From NCBI GenBank assembly GCA_036897625.1, contig JAYMTA010000145.1, forward strand, positions 1 to 37,432: a stretch of DNA of 37,432 nt. Direction: 5' to 3'. Below are positions 22,073-34,268 of this stretch, piece by piece. Positions within the stretch are counted from its first letter, which is position 1; the number at the start of each line of letters is the position of its first letter. Made by a program: the position numbers and the translations under genes. This DNA comes from Pelargonium cotyledonis. Its lineage: Eukaryota > Streptophyta > Magnoliopsida > Geraniales > Geraniaceae. The notes beneath the pieces were generated by a model. That model worked only from the letters and a program-made list of their open reading frames with translations, was not told where the DNA came from and searched no databases.

Positions 22073-25000
22073 TTTTCGTATTCCTTAGGATACTAAGAAA
22101 GAGCGTACTCCTCTTATTCCAGCCTTTTATACCTACACTTATTTTTAGTAGTTATTGTATACTAGTTAATAGAAATTCTTTTATAGGAGTATATTAGAGT
22201 TAGTTATAATAGTAGTATAGTCTTATACAGTTCCTTTAGTTATTCTATAGTAATAAAGATTTGGTGTATATTGTCCTACTTAAATTTTAGGTGTTACTAT
22301 TCCCGAGAGGGTATATGCACTTATTAGAAGGCTTTTTCTTTATAAGGGTACTCTATAACATTTTGAAGCTTATTATAAAAGGGGGAATTCCCTTAAGTTA
22401 AGTTTAGAGTTCGAAGCAAGGGGTTTATGGTGAAGTTTCAGACCAGGGTTTTCTTTTCGGAAAGTAATGCCTAATTCTAAGCCAAACAATTTTCTTTCAA
22501 AGTGCCAATACTGAGTTTAGTAGTCTTAGGAGTTATAGGTTCAAAGAGTCGGATCAAACTTAGAGGCATCTCGGTAGCGAGTTAAAGTGAAAGCTAAGGA
22601 ATTTCCAGTAAACGAAGTCCAATGAAAGTCTGTTTTTCTAGTTACATTTACACATAATAAGGGGAGTTCTGCTCTCATGTTCTAGTCCGGATAATATAGT
22701 AATAGAGACATTTAGGAGTATAAAGATCTAAAGTAATCCGTTTCCGGTAAAGACTAAAGTAGAAAAGCATAGGAGTCAAATAAGGCTTTTTTTGAGGGCT
22801 CATCAGTCAGGGTTTATACTAAGTTTTGGTACTCAACAAAAGTCTTAATGACTAAGTGGAACTTTAATACAAGTTATTGAACAAAGTAATAGGGAACCTA
22901 AGAGCTGGGTAACTTTTTCTACTAATAACTAATAAAAGGTGGAATAATAGAATAGAGATACTGGGTTTTATCGAAGCGAAGCAAAAAGTATTTAACCCTG
23001 TAATACTCCTGAGACTACAAAAATTGAGCTTTATCTGGTATAATTAAAAGGATTGTCCCTACTGGGATACTACAGGGTACTTCACAGAGCAACACTACCG
23101 CTTAAAGTTAATTCTATCTATTAACTGCCTGGAGGGGTCCTTTCTTTGGAAGGAATCTTGTATAACCTATTAAGCTAAGACTCCCCTAAATCTTTGAACA
23201 AAAGCTAGCTATAAGTTACTTCTTCTCAGAGAATAAATTCTAATTTAAGGGGTTAGACTATTTATAAAGCTGGCGTACTCTTTATAATTAACTGCACTTA
23301 CCGAAAGGAAATCCATTTGTAAAGAAGCTTGGTATTGCTATAATAAAGTTATCCTTCTGGTTTTTTTTTGTTTGATACATAAGCGATTTTAGAGGCTTTC
23401 GGGAACCCTTGCTCTACTCTATAGGGGTAAAGAAGTTCCCTTTAGCGCCCTATCTTAGGAGTACTGCGCATTTGCTTTCTTTTTTGTAAAACTCAATTGT
23501 TGGACTTTAGTGCTCACTGCGTGTCTTGGTAATCCTTAAAAACTTTCGCCTAATGCGTTCCTACAGAGATCTCTTAGATTAAAATAAATTTTATATCGAA
23601 AAAAAAGTGCTCGGTAAGTAAGAGAGTTACCTTTTTTTAAGAAGTATGAGCATTGCTAGATTTACTATTTCCTTTTCGGGCCTGGTCCCGTGTCTTTTTT
23701 TTTTCTCAAGAATTTAGGTCGCCAGACAAGCATGGGTAGGGGTATATGGGTACTCTACTTATATCCAATATAGTTTGAATTATTTATTACATATACGTAG
23801 TTGCTTTAACAAAAAGTTGAGATTAGAGCCCGCGTAATTAAAGAGAGACCCTTGTTTCTTTAAAACAGCAATTCAGAAAATACTAGGAATACTCATAATT
23901 GTGGCAGGTTAAGAGTCAACGTGAAAGGGGAATCTAAGTGATTCTCGTTTTAGGTAGGTGATTGATATAGGACTCCTCTCTTTCTTTTACCAGGGTATAT
24001 AAACTATAACAAGTACTCTAGAATTGGTTTTTATAATGTAATGGGTTTTCTATTTGCTAAGTAAAATTCTATTTTATAAAGACTCAGTCACTTATACTCC
24101 TTCGAGGGAATTTCTAATGAAGATAGAGAACCCCTTTTCTAAATAAAAAAACTACTCATAAGTAACTGGGATTTTATCTCTTAACTTAGTAAAATTTATG
24201 CGGATAGTTATAAACACAAGGCTAACATGGGGGGCGGACTTGGGATACCTTATTGTAACCAGATAACTATTATAAGGCATCGAGCAGCTGGGTCTGAAAA
24301 TACTTAAAAAAAGTACTAGAAAGACTAATATACTTTTTTCTACTCAATTACTCATAAGTTTCCTTTAGAATAGAACCTCCGATTCTAAAATGAAAATTGA
24401 CTACATCTGAACTTCCTATCCTAAGACTGACTCCCAGCCAGGACAACGCAAGACGACTCTCCTCACTCTCGCTGGTAATAAAGAAATGAGAACTTAAGTG
24501 GCTTAGTATACTATATATATAGGATCCCTTGCAAATTAACTAAACAATTACAGACCCTACAAAATGCCTCGCAAGGAAAACTTCGAGTGAGAGATTAGAT
24601 ATTGTAATTTCTAAAATCTATTTTAAGGAAGACTTTGGACTATTAATAATAGGAAGGCCTTGGATTTCTAAAGAAGATGTAGTAGGGGCTTTTCCTACTG
24701 GCACCAAGAAAAAAAATCATATAAAATATAAAAAAGAGAAGAAAACGGAGTCCTAATTTCGAGTTAAACTTATGTAATCCTAGTCCGCTACTAAATATAT
24801 ATATAAATAAAAGGTTCTCCCCGGCGGCAGCATCCCCTAGTCGAGACTGAAACAGGAGTTTTGTCCCTTATCCTTATTTGTAGTAAAGTAAAACTTGGAC
24901 CTAAAAACGGTAGAAAAACCCTATTAGAAGCTTTCCTTAGCGGAGCTTTTAGTAAACGTCGGGCTTGCCTTTATTAACTATTAATAAAAGACTCCTGCTT

Positions 25001-26974
25001 ATTCCTTGTTTATCTCCAAACGAGTATTAAATAAAAAAATTCTAGGAGTAGTAGAGTCTCCTTGTCCTCAGGAGGAGGACTTGCTAAATTATAAAAATAG
25101 CTAAAAATGAATAACCAGGAAATCCTTACCTTACTACTTAATAGATCTAAGAAAAAAGAAAATGTAAATTAGACTTTCAAAATAGGAGCTTAAAGTATCT
25201 TGCGAGGAGTTATATATGTTACGTAAATTGCAAGCTAGAGCATTCTTACTTATGTTCTTTATATTGTTCCATATCATGATAAACTTTTGCGGCAGGGGGA
25301 ATCCCCGATATGGAGCTCCTTGTATAATTACCGCTTATCTTACTTAACTAGACTAGTTGAAAGAGAAAGACTAATAGACTTTAGAAACCCGGGGAATTCG
25401 TGCAGTATACCATTAGTGTGGTCCTATTGTATTGACCCGTACCTGTCAGGTATAATATTTATCTAATCTAAATATATATATGCTATATTTTGCACTTTAA
25501 TATGACCCCAAAACTCTAGATAATTTGTAGGAAGTCCTAATGTACCAAGGCAACCCTATCGGAATACCGTTTTTTGAATTCAAAATATCTATTGGTAAAA
25601 CCTCACAAACAAAAGAACTAAAGAAGTCCTTAAACCTCCCTGTTTACTTTTTAGTTATGTAATCTTTATAAGAATCTTATAAGGAAATTTAGGAATCTGT
25701 ATCTTATACTTATATCTAGTATTAATTCCATGGATTTCTCCAGTAATCAACTCTATAAGCTGCATAAAAGTTTGTGTAAATTGAATATCTTACTACCTTA
25801 TACTCTCTTACATTTTTTTCTCTATTTTAATGCCTGGAGGTATCTCCTCTATAAGTATATAAGGAATTTATATCGCTCGTACTTAGAGGTGTCTGAAGTA
25901 TAGTATAGATGGGATAAACTTTACTACTTTTTTAATTAAATTTAATAGGGTTGATCTTTACACTAGGTATACAACTTTAGAGGATCCTTCTTTCAATAGA
26001 CTGCTCCCTTATGTATGAGAGGTCCCGCTCTATTTAAGAGTTTGGAGCTTCTCCTGTACGTATTCACCCCTTTTTGCAGCTTCCTCAGTAGGAGAAAGAA
26101 TTTTATATAGAGTTTTTGGAATAGGAATCTAAGAAAAAAAACTCTCGATCCGGTTATTAACTTGCTTTTACATAGAAATTTAAGGGGCAGTACAAAGACT
26201 GCTAGGTTGAGAAACTCTCCGAAAAGAAACCTATTTTTTGTTGTAAATCCTTTTATAGGAGGCTTTTGCTTATGACTTATGCTTTCCCTAACGATTTTTT
26301 TACTAAAATATAAAATTCAATATACACATACATAATACACTTAGTTCTTTTTTATTAGTTAGTCCCTATTAGCTTGTATATAACTCAAAGCTCTCAATTT
26401 TTTTAGGTCTCTTTTGTTAAATTCCTTACTAGTCTTTTTGGGCTTAGTGCTATAAGCTACTCCTCTCAGTTTTCTTTTCAAGGATAGAGGTTGTATTCCT
26501 CGGAGTTGATCTTAACTTAAGATAATGCACATTTCACAGAGGTATCTCATGGGCGGTCCTTAAATTACATTTTTCTAAGGTTTCAGATTCCGAAAAGATT
26601 TTAAGGAATAAAAGAGCTGAAGCTAAAGTAGGTATAGAGTTAGGGGTTTCTAATCTTTTTTCACTGATTAGGGAAATTGTAAATACAAGTTTTTTTTTAG
26701 TAAATACTTAAAAGAAAGAGATGGGGAACCTTTGATTCCTAAATACTAAAGTTATAGCAGTTATATAGCTATAAAAGATATATCTCTAAAGAAGAAGAGT
26801 ACAACCAGGTATAATAGAAGAAAAAGGGGACACATTAAGAAGTTACGACTGTCCTATACAAGACCAGACAATCTATATCCATCTATTACAATTAAATACA
26901 ACGATATAAGATTACTAAAACAATACGTATAGAGTAAGACTCTAGATTTCCTAACAATCTCAGTAATACAGTAA
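22073..26974. other. Unassigned intergenic sequence
   Basis: Nearly five kb without a recognisable gene. AT repeats occur at 24515-24521 and 24795-24808. At 22383-22395 AAGGGGGAATTCCCTT contains a ten-base palindrome. An unbroken plus-strand frame of about 60 codons without ATG runs from about 26526 to 26710, with no known motif. No tRNA or intron motif was found. Confidence 0.5.
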
Positions 26975-27118
26975 GTACAGAAGCTAGAAGGAACAAGAAG
27001 CCTAGTACCCATAAGAAGAATCCTAAGACAAGCTCTAAAGATTACAACTAAGATAGAGAGTCTTGTAGCTCTTAAGAGGAAAGTAAAACAGCACTGTAGT
27101 TACAGAAGAGTAAGATAG
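26975..27118 (+). pseudogene. Degenerate Arg/Lys-rich frame
   Basis: A 48-codon frame between two stops with no ATG. It contains VPIRRILRQALKITTKIES and then LVALKRKVK. The TKIES core, with its DNA word AAGATAGAGAGT, is shared with the frame at 11033-11212 (11100-11111), and PIR recalls IPIR in the 10016-10303 frame. About 80 bases further on, another frame reads AMNKGLLVIK before a stop, like the KGLKVKK end of the 10 kb frame. These pieces are in order but in different frames, as in a decayed endonuclease gene. Each single match is within chance. Confidence 0.22.
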
Positions 27119-27233
27119 GTGTCCAGGTAAGAATAAGGCTTTCAAGAAGGCTATAGTTATTAAAGAAAGCAAGTTGAGCTATGAATAAGGGACTGTTGGT
27201 TATAAAGTAAGGGGTTGAGTTGAAACCTTAGTA

Positions 27234-27509
27234 GTGAATGGTAAGTTGGTGTATTCGACTATAGGGGCACCTGGGAGAGAAATGTCTTATAGTATTCTGA
27301 ATATATCTACATACGCTATAGCACCCACCGGCTTCTTTTTCATACCTATCCTCCTTTTATGTATCTCTTATTTCTTATTAACCTTCATATTCTTACTCAT
27401 AGCTATTCTATTTTGTATCTTGATACTTGCTATTATACCTGCACTCTTTGTAATCTTACTCTGTACCCTATACCCACGAGAAGTTTGTTACATAATTAAT
27501 AAGCCATAG
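27234..27509 (+). other. Unrecognised 91-codon hydrophobic open frame
   Basis: Begins with GTG. Residues 33-82 are almost entirely Ile, Leu, Phe, Cys and Tyr, enough for two transmembrane segments with no polar break. No match to atp8, atp9, nad4L or other small organelle membrane proteins was recognised. The opposite strand is Lys-rich with few stops, so the hydrophobicity may be a mirror of an ancestral Lys-rich minus-strand frame. Confidence 0.13.
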
Positions 27510-28110
27510 GATATGGGATATGCTATAAATTTTTGTAAATTCCAAAAGCCGAGCTAGGGTCCTACACCTTTTTTGAGCAAGCTTGGCCTAGGTCTGTTTT
27601 TTAATCTCGGGTTTCCTGTAAATAATCCTTGAAAAAGCACTTCAAAATACAATTTTCGGGAGTCTTTACTTAGTATCTAACCACTTATAAGCTTTATCCA
27701 CCTATATTTTGAAAATTTTACCATCAAAGTTAGCTTAAAGGGGACCGCCAGAGTTTAGTAGTTAAAGACACTCAGAGATTTACTGCTGAATAAAGGAGTC
27801 GGTTTACTCTATAGTTCTAAAAAGGGGTTTTTCTATTGCAGTTAGATAAGGTCTCTTGTATCTGGTCCCTCCCGTGGCTTGGGAGTTTGTATGGGTATGT
27901 CCAAAGCTACCTTTTGCTAAGTCTAATTTTATAGAACTTTCATTTACTTAAAAAGGTATACTTGGGGAGTTCCCCTTTAATTATTACCTCCTCTTAAGAT
28001 TGTTTACTCAATTATAGAGCGGACTTTTTCACCTTAAATAAGTAGAAAGATATTGAGTTCCTCCTGTATCCTTATGCCGCCAATATAGTAAAGTTTTATA
28101 GTAAGTACCG
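27510..28110. other. Unassigned intergenic sequence
   Basis: No open frame, RNA gene or repeat was recognised in this 600 bp stretch. Confidence 0.55.
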
Positions 28111-28180
28111 TTTACGGAGTATTTGGTTAGAGCACCGGCTCATAGAATGAGTACGCAAAGGTTCAAGTCCAAGTGAGTCC
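28111..28180 (+). pseudogene. Degenerate tRNA with CAU anticodon (Met or Ile type)
   Basis: Seen: a D-loop word TTTGGTTAGAGC (28123-28134), the anticodon-stem start ACCGG, CTCATA with CAT at 28141-28143, the T-loop word GGTTCAAGTCC (28160-28170) and a 3' end AGTGAGTCC. Order and spacing are those of a bacterial-type tRNA-Met or the tRNA-Ile whose CAU is modified to read AUA. The 3' side of the anticodon stem (expected CCGGT) is replaced by AATGA, the 5' D stem appears deleted, and the acceptor start pairing with GAGTCC is missing. It is probably a pseudogene; the identity elements needed to choose Met or Ile are lost. Confidence 0.42.
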
Positions 28181-30612
28181 TAAGTCACTCCTTATCCATT
28201 TCCGAATATCATACTTCAATGTTGTTGTCCTTTTATAGCATACCTTTTTAAGAGCTGTGCTTCACAAAGTAAATATAAAATAATAAGAGATCAAATAGAG
28301 AAGTCAGCATAACTAATAACTAAGAGGATTCCCTATTATGAGCACTTCTATTAAGCGAATAGGGTTTATTTTCAAATTTTATACCAATTTCCGGGATTCT
28401 TTTTAGGATAAAGTAAAGGAACTGAGTTGAGTTATAGACTTAACAACTAGGAATAGGAATTAACTCCTTTTTTAAACTCGAGAACAGCTAAGTTAAGGAA
28501 ACATTTAGAGTATATACTCATACCGCCCTTAGGACGATTTGTATTACCTGTCCTTAATAGCTCTCTTATTTCTCTACTCTGATAGCTGTAGTCTGTCTTA
28601 TTTTTTCTTTATGCTTTCAATTCGAATGTATATGATTTGTACTAAAACCCCCTCCTAGAAATCCTACCTCTGTAAGAAAAAACCTCATCTCAGAATCAAC
28701 TGGAAGTAGTTTACTTCTTCTCTCTTACTTGTACTAGATTGAAAACAGGCTTTCATATTCTCATTCTAATATTCACTGTATATAATATAAACCTGTAACT
28801 TCTATAGCTTGCCCTTAGATATTCAGGCAGAGTTCCCTTGTAGGGCTTTTCTAAAAAGGTATCCTTACTTCGATAACATTCATACGCCTAGAATTCTAAA
28901 AGTAACTTGAACCTTGTGTACAAAGAAAACTAAAGGTTGCCATGCTAGGAAATGAGGTATTCCGTACAAAAGCTAGGAACCTTGAAAACCCTTAAATCAA
29001 TCTATTTTAGAACTAATCCTAATCCTTAGAAGTCAACCAAACTCCATAGCCTGCGAAGTCCTATCTTCAACTAAAGCAAGTTCCTTTAATCTTTAGGAAC
29101 CCTTTCTTCTGTCTGTACCGGCCAAGCTAGCTAATTTGTGTCTATTATGTATGTCTGTACTATCTGATATACTTCTTATATACTTCTTAAGATGTATACT
29201 GTAGATTGAATAGAAACTAGGATAAGAGTAAGAAATCCTTTTCACTGCTACCATGAAAGATTACCTTTAATCGGACACATAATCATCAACATAGAAACCT
29301 AAAGCCCACACACTAATAATCCTCCCTTTTCATCCGAAATAGAATAACCACATGTCCTAATATGCTTGTACTATGGTAGTAATGGAAAACTTTGAAAGCT
29401 AAGGAAGTCAAGAAAAACCTCTCTTCTCTGTACTTTCTTAAAGGTCAATAGCCATCTCTAGCAGTCCAAACCAATCCTAACTCAGAATCCTCTCTAACTA
29501 AGAAGGTACATGAATCTAAGAGGCAAATGAGTCAATACAAAGCAGTCCAATCCTAACTTGTCTAAGGAACACACATGACTTATATATAGAGTTCCCTAAG
29601 CTTATTAGGTCTAAATGAGTCTAATAACTAACTTTAAAGGAAGCTGAATACAGACTAAGGACTCATACAAGGAATTTCTTGACAGTGAATGCTAGCCAAT
29701 AGCAAGTGTAAGAAGGTGAACTAGGTCTTCTTTGAAAACAAGTCTCTGTATAACCGGCACTTATAAAATCTAAGAATTCCTAACTCTAAACTAATCTGTC
29801 TTCAAGAGGACACCTAACCAATCAATAATCTAACAGTCTCTTGAGGTGCTTATGAAACCTAGGAAATTCCGATAATATATTCCTGAACTGAGTTTTCTTT
29901 GCTTTGAGGGACTTGACTGGCTAAGGAATTTAAGATAGAGATTCTATTTGTTTGTAAAATTAGAAAAGTAGAAGTGGAATTCCGTTGGTTTATCTAACTT
30001 TATTTAATTTATAGAGAGGTAAAGTAAGTTTAGCTACAAGGATTCAGCTGCATAAGAAACCAAAGCTATACTTGTTTGCCAGTTGACATTGAAGGCACAG
30101 AATAGAATACTGAATACTGAGAATCTATCCTCTATAAGCCATTTGCCAGTGGAGCTTGTACTTGTCTTGAGGAGAAGTACCTGTATTTAATGTTAGTCCT
30201 AATAATTTCTAGATGGAACTCTCTGAATTGTATTAGTTTTCTTTGCTGTCGAAGTCAAGTAGGCCAAAGTAAGTTCTGCTAGCTAAGCACAGTAAATCTA
30301 ACTAATAAATCTTAGGAACCTACCTAACAACTAGAAATCCTCTCTTTTTCTTCCCTAACAGACCAGTCCATTCAAGTACTTTTGCTTGCTGTACTAACCT
30401 TAGAACCCTAAAACCTAACCCAAAACTTCTCAGTACCGGTGCAGCTATGAAGGACAGTGTAGCTTTTCTTGCTTGAGAGTTTTCGAGACTTAAACTTTCT
30501 TTCAGTAAACTAGAATGACTGGTAATAGTAAGAGAGCTGCTCTTTAAGTTCAGGAATTCAATAACTTTTATAGCTTTAAAGCGGATTTCTATTCCCTCAA
30601 ATTCGGGAAGCC
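28181..30612. other. Unassigned intergenic sequence
   Basis: No gene recognised. On the minus strand at about 28710 a short peptide REEVNYFQLIL recalls QEVSYLKRFL of the 10 kb frame, but the match is too short to call. The rest is without structure I can name. Confidence 0.5.
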
Positions 30613-30660
30613 TGTTTTCATGAAAAGATGTTCAAGCTTTTTTTTTTTTACTATATAGAT
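30613..30660 (+). repeat. Two-copy module, copy 1
   Basis: TTTTCATGAAAA (30615-30626), then eight variable bases, then AGC plus a T tract of 12 (30638-30649), then ACTATATAGA (30650-30659). The same three blocks recur at 34536-34577 with the same 8-base spacing. The first block is a perfect palindrome. Function unknown; a promoter, a processing site or an old duplication are possible. Confidence 0.4.
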
Positions 30661-31323
30661 AGAAGGTCAATCTAGGCCCATTTAGTCCTTTGCAAGCTGT
30701 ATCTCTATTGTACCAAGGGGACGTGCGTACTCTGGACTGATCCTATAGAAGGTGATGAATGCAATTGCTGCTAAAAATAATTTGTATATTTCGGTATTTG
30801 TTTCTGTACTAATTCAGTTTCCTTAGGACCAAACTTAACTCTAAAGCCTCCCCTTTTTTTCAATAGAATCTCTTCTTGAAAGAGAGCCTGAGGGCACGGT
30901 ACTGCATAGTATTCTAATTTCTTTGTTGTTAGCTGCATCTGATAGCGCTGTCGAATGGCAAGCTAGTGATTGTATTTCGGTGTAGCTCTTGTTTTTTTGA
31001 GGAGAAGGACTCTGGACTTACCCGATCCAAACAAAGTCTATCCTGTGATTATGAGGGACAGTTTCTTGTTTAGGACTTTAAGATATAGATATTCTCTTCT
31101 GTCTTTGTAAAGCGAGCAAAGGAGTTTAAAAATGAAGTGTTCTGGGATAGCAAGCTAAGGACTGAATAAATAGATTCTCTTGCTAATGGAAATGAAGTCC
31201 GTGTAGCTAATACTATAATGTAACTATCTTAAAAGCACTCTAATTCAGTATTTTATTATATAGTGCGACTTGAACTCAAGGTTTCCCGAGATTCTCTATA
31301 CCTGCTTTGAATGAAAGTTGTCA
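30661..31323. other. Unassigned intergenic sequence
   Basis: No gene recognised. Near 31265 the minus strand has a T-loop-like GAGTTCAAGTC, but no other tRNA arm fits. Confidence 0.5.
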
Positions 31324-31355
31324 ACTAAGTGGAATCCTATAGGATTCCACTTAGT
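31324..31355. repeat. 32 bp perfect palindrome
   Basis: The sequence is its own reverse complement over all 32 bases, centred between 31339 and 31340 on CCTATAGG. Each arm is ACTAAGTGGAATCCTA. Outside it, GTCAA (31320-31324) and TTGAC (31358-31362) continue the pairing after a small gap. Such a perfect palindrome could extrude as a cruciform, form an RNA hairpin with a tiny loop, or mark a joined inverted duplication. No gene is adjacent. Confidence 0.85.
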
Positions 31356-34228
31356 AATTGACTTCTATTAGAGTCACAGATATCTGAATTCCTTATAAGT
31401 GATTCTATAATTTTGGAACCATGAATCTAACAGTCCCTGAAATCACATTTAGCTGTCCTTGGAAGCTGTCTCCCTTTGAAACCTAGGAAACCTTGGCTTG
31501 CGCTTCCGAAAGGTGGCCCAACTCAGAATTGAAGGAAATTCTTGTCTTTTGAACCTATCTCTTCTTGACCCTTGAAGTTGCTCTTTGTACAAACCCTCTC
31601 TTTTGTTGCTATTAGGAAGGTATTGCTCGAAAGGGTATGGGTATTGAGAGGATAGGAATACTGAATTAGTACAAGAAGTCAAACACCGGTTAGGACAAGT
31701 TCAGGAAATTCATAAGTTTACAAGTATACAATCTAAGCAATACTGTCATAATATCAGGTTTAGAAAAAAAGTAATTCATTAGACTCATTTGCCTTGGCCT
31801 AGATTGACCGTAATTGGGAATTTCATTGAGATAAGAATAGGTAGTTGAACTTTAAGGTACGTATTAGAACTTTACTTTAAGGGAATCCTTAAGAAGAGTA
31901 CATTCTATTTGAGCTATTTGAGGGACTCTATTCTTCATGATTCCTTCTTTCACTGGCTAACAACTGTATTACTATAACAACTGCTTTCATTAACTACTTG
32001 AATTACAAGTTTGACTGACTAAAAAAGGGTCTCTTTCTTACTAGACTGTAAGCGTTTAAAAGCAATTCCTCTTAGAGGGTGTATTTTGAATTAGTTTACA
32101 GAGTGAAAAGTCGATATAGCACAGGAAGAATCCTCCAAAGGGTATTATTAGCTCGTAAGCTCCTAAAAGACTAGGAATCTCAAAGAATATATTTCAATTG
32201 ACTGGAATGAGTAGGTTTACACAATCCAAAACCAAAAGGGACTGGTGGTTATTAGAGTATTTACTTCCTTAGCCTATTCAGATAGAGCTCCAATTCCAGA
32301 GGCTCGGGGTTTGTTTATAGGTAGAAATTGGCGGGGCAGACAGAGATAGAGCTAGCAAAGCACTGACTTCTCCTATCGAATGAAGGATTGGATTTCAAAA
32401 GGTTTCCATTACTACCATAGTACAAGCAACATCGACTAGCTAACAACTACTGTATCAAATGGACAGCTTTCCTTTATTTGTATTTGTTTTGTGTTACAGG
32501 GTATTTACAGTTTTTTTCATTTAATTTCATTTAACAGGATAGTATAGTAATTTATAAAGGAGACTGTTTTGAGTAAGGAAGTTTCCGAAGAAGATAAAGA
32601 AGAGTATATATAGATAAAAGATTAACAATATAATATTTAAGTAATAATGAGTCTTTTTTACTGTCTGGATTCTACTTTAGTTTCGCTTAAGAGTTCCTTT
32701 TTTTGAATAAAATATAAGTGGTATAATAACCGGACCAGCTCTTCAATGTCGTTGGTTCAAGCCCTATGGAGCGGAGTGCAATTAACTTATTAGTTTTTAT
32801 AATAGAGCTAAATATCAATTATTAACAATAATATTGTTCAAATCCTACCTACTTCCCTTTTCTACAAGACACAATTCCGTTGGAACGAAACGCCGGTATC
32901 TTATGTTGGCATCGATATAAGTAGAAGTTTCATATTAAAGCATAAGAAGATTTTTTCTAAACAGCCATATCTCTTTGTGATGGAATGACCCATATACAAA
33001 AGCACTATTAACCAACTCATTTTTTCCTAACATACCGTCGGAAATCTCTTTTGACAGGGATTAAATTACTTGCATAAATGGATCCCACGTACGTTTAGAT
33101 ACAGTAGGACCCTCTATCTATTATCTATCATATAAATTAGCTATCTATATTTGGTATCTTTAGGAAACCCCTGTAACTAAGGCTGTAGTTTACATCAGTA
33201 CGGTTAAAGTAATCACTTAAAGAATTGTTTTCTTTATTACAGTCCTCGGGCACGAAGCAAAATCGTATGAGTATCCACTTATTATCCTCGAATACGAACA
33301 AAACGGATTGGGAATATCTATAAGACTTCCTCGTATGTTTGCATTATTCAAATTTGTATATTACAGGAATATCCTACACAAATTTGGCAAAGAGTCCCTA
33401 TAAATGAAAATAGCGGAAGACCCCAAGCCGTTTGAAGGATCGTTCCCTATAAAATCGAATTTTTTTGTGTCTCTCAACAGTTACGAATGTAAAATTTTAG
33501 TAATACGGTGTTTCATATATAGTTTTAGTACATTAGGTCAAGTAAGGCGCACAACGGGTATACCTCTACCTCTCGTCGGGAACTCAGCATCCTTTGTAGG
33601 AAATTTTACAGTACCAGAGTTACTTTAAAAAGATGTCATTAATCTAACTAAAAAATCTTTATTTAAGAATAAAATTACGTAGATAAAGTAATCCGTTTCT
33701 CGTTACTAAATTACTAAAAAAAAGTAAAGTACCAATATCAGTAAGTTAGTCAGTGGAATAGTATATCTGAAGTGTCTATTAGTCTCAAGGTCAAACAGCC
33801 GATGGAATTATGAGAAACCGTGGGTTCAATTAAAATCGACAAGAGAGTGTTAGAGTTTATTACTAGTGTATAAGGTCTAAGTTCCTTTATTCTTAATTTA
33901 TAGTTAAATAATTTATGAGCTTAATTCAAACACTGAGCTTCAAAAAAGTAAGAGAATCACTTAAATAAAGAGTCGGTCAATTTGTAGCATGAAAAGATAG
34001 GAACTTAGTAAAATCTTATTAGCAGTATATCAGAAGTGTCTATATTAGCAGGTTAGCAAAGTCTTAGTTGGGATTAAGTTTCAATCAAGTGGTACATCGG
34101 GTAGTTTAGATGAATTTGACAAATTTTTCGTAGGTTTCAGATCGAGTTAAGGTGAGTTGTCTTTTCTTGTGTTATGTGTTCCGATCCTTCTTTTGCCTAT
34201 GAAACCGAGACAGCCAAGCTGCCAATAT
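31356..34228. other. Unassigned intergenic sequence
   Basis: Open frames at 31449-31682 (minus) and 33404-33628 (plus) have no family motif. Isolated T-loop-like words GGTTCAAGCCC (32749-32759) and GGGTTCAATT (33826-33835) suggest further tRNA debris, but D arms and stems are not recognisable. AT-rich runs occur at 32600-32650. Confidence 0.45.
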
Positions 34229-34268
34229 ACACGTCTTGAGTGAAAGCTCCACGTAGGTACCGTTGCTT
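34229..34268 (+). other. Group II intron domain V-like remnant
   Basis: Domain V is the catalytic hairpin of group II introns, about 34 bases, with form GAGCCGTAT, stem-GAAA-stem, ACGTACGGTTC. Here GAGTGAAAGCTCCACGTA (34238-34255) matches the apical hairpin with its GAAA tetraloop and the ACGTA that follows it. The continuation GGTACCGTTGCTTGGGGG resembles CGGTTCTTGGGGG with an insertion. The 5' strand (ACACGTCTT) has lost the AGC triad, so it would not be catalytic. It is probably a dead intron fragment; no exons or other domains were recognised. Confidence 0.38.

Noticed and set aside
9346..27118. Reassigned TAA/TAG codons (glutamine code), because some degenerate frames read smoothly through these stops.
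   Set aside because: TGA is also frequent, long TGA-free frames were not evident, and the recognisable endonuclease-like peptides are in standard-code frames.
18900..31700. Dispersed repeat family between 18.9-21.0 kb and 29.0-31.7 kb (shared words such as GGTACATGAATCTAA and GCTATTAGGAAGGTAT).
   Set aside because: Matches of 12-16 bases are about as frequent as chance predicts at this composition, and they are not collinear.
32725..33845. Isolated T-loop words GGTTCAAGCCC (32749) and GGGTTCAATT (33826) as tRNA genes.
   Set aside because: No D arm or stems could be placed at the correct distances; at best unassignable debris.
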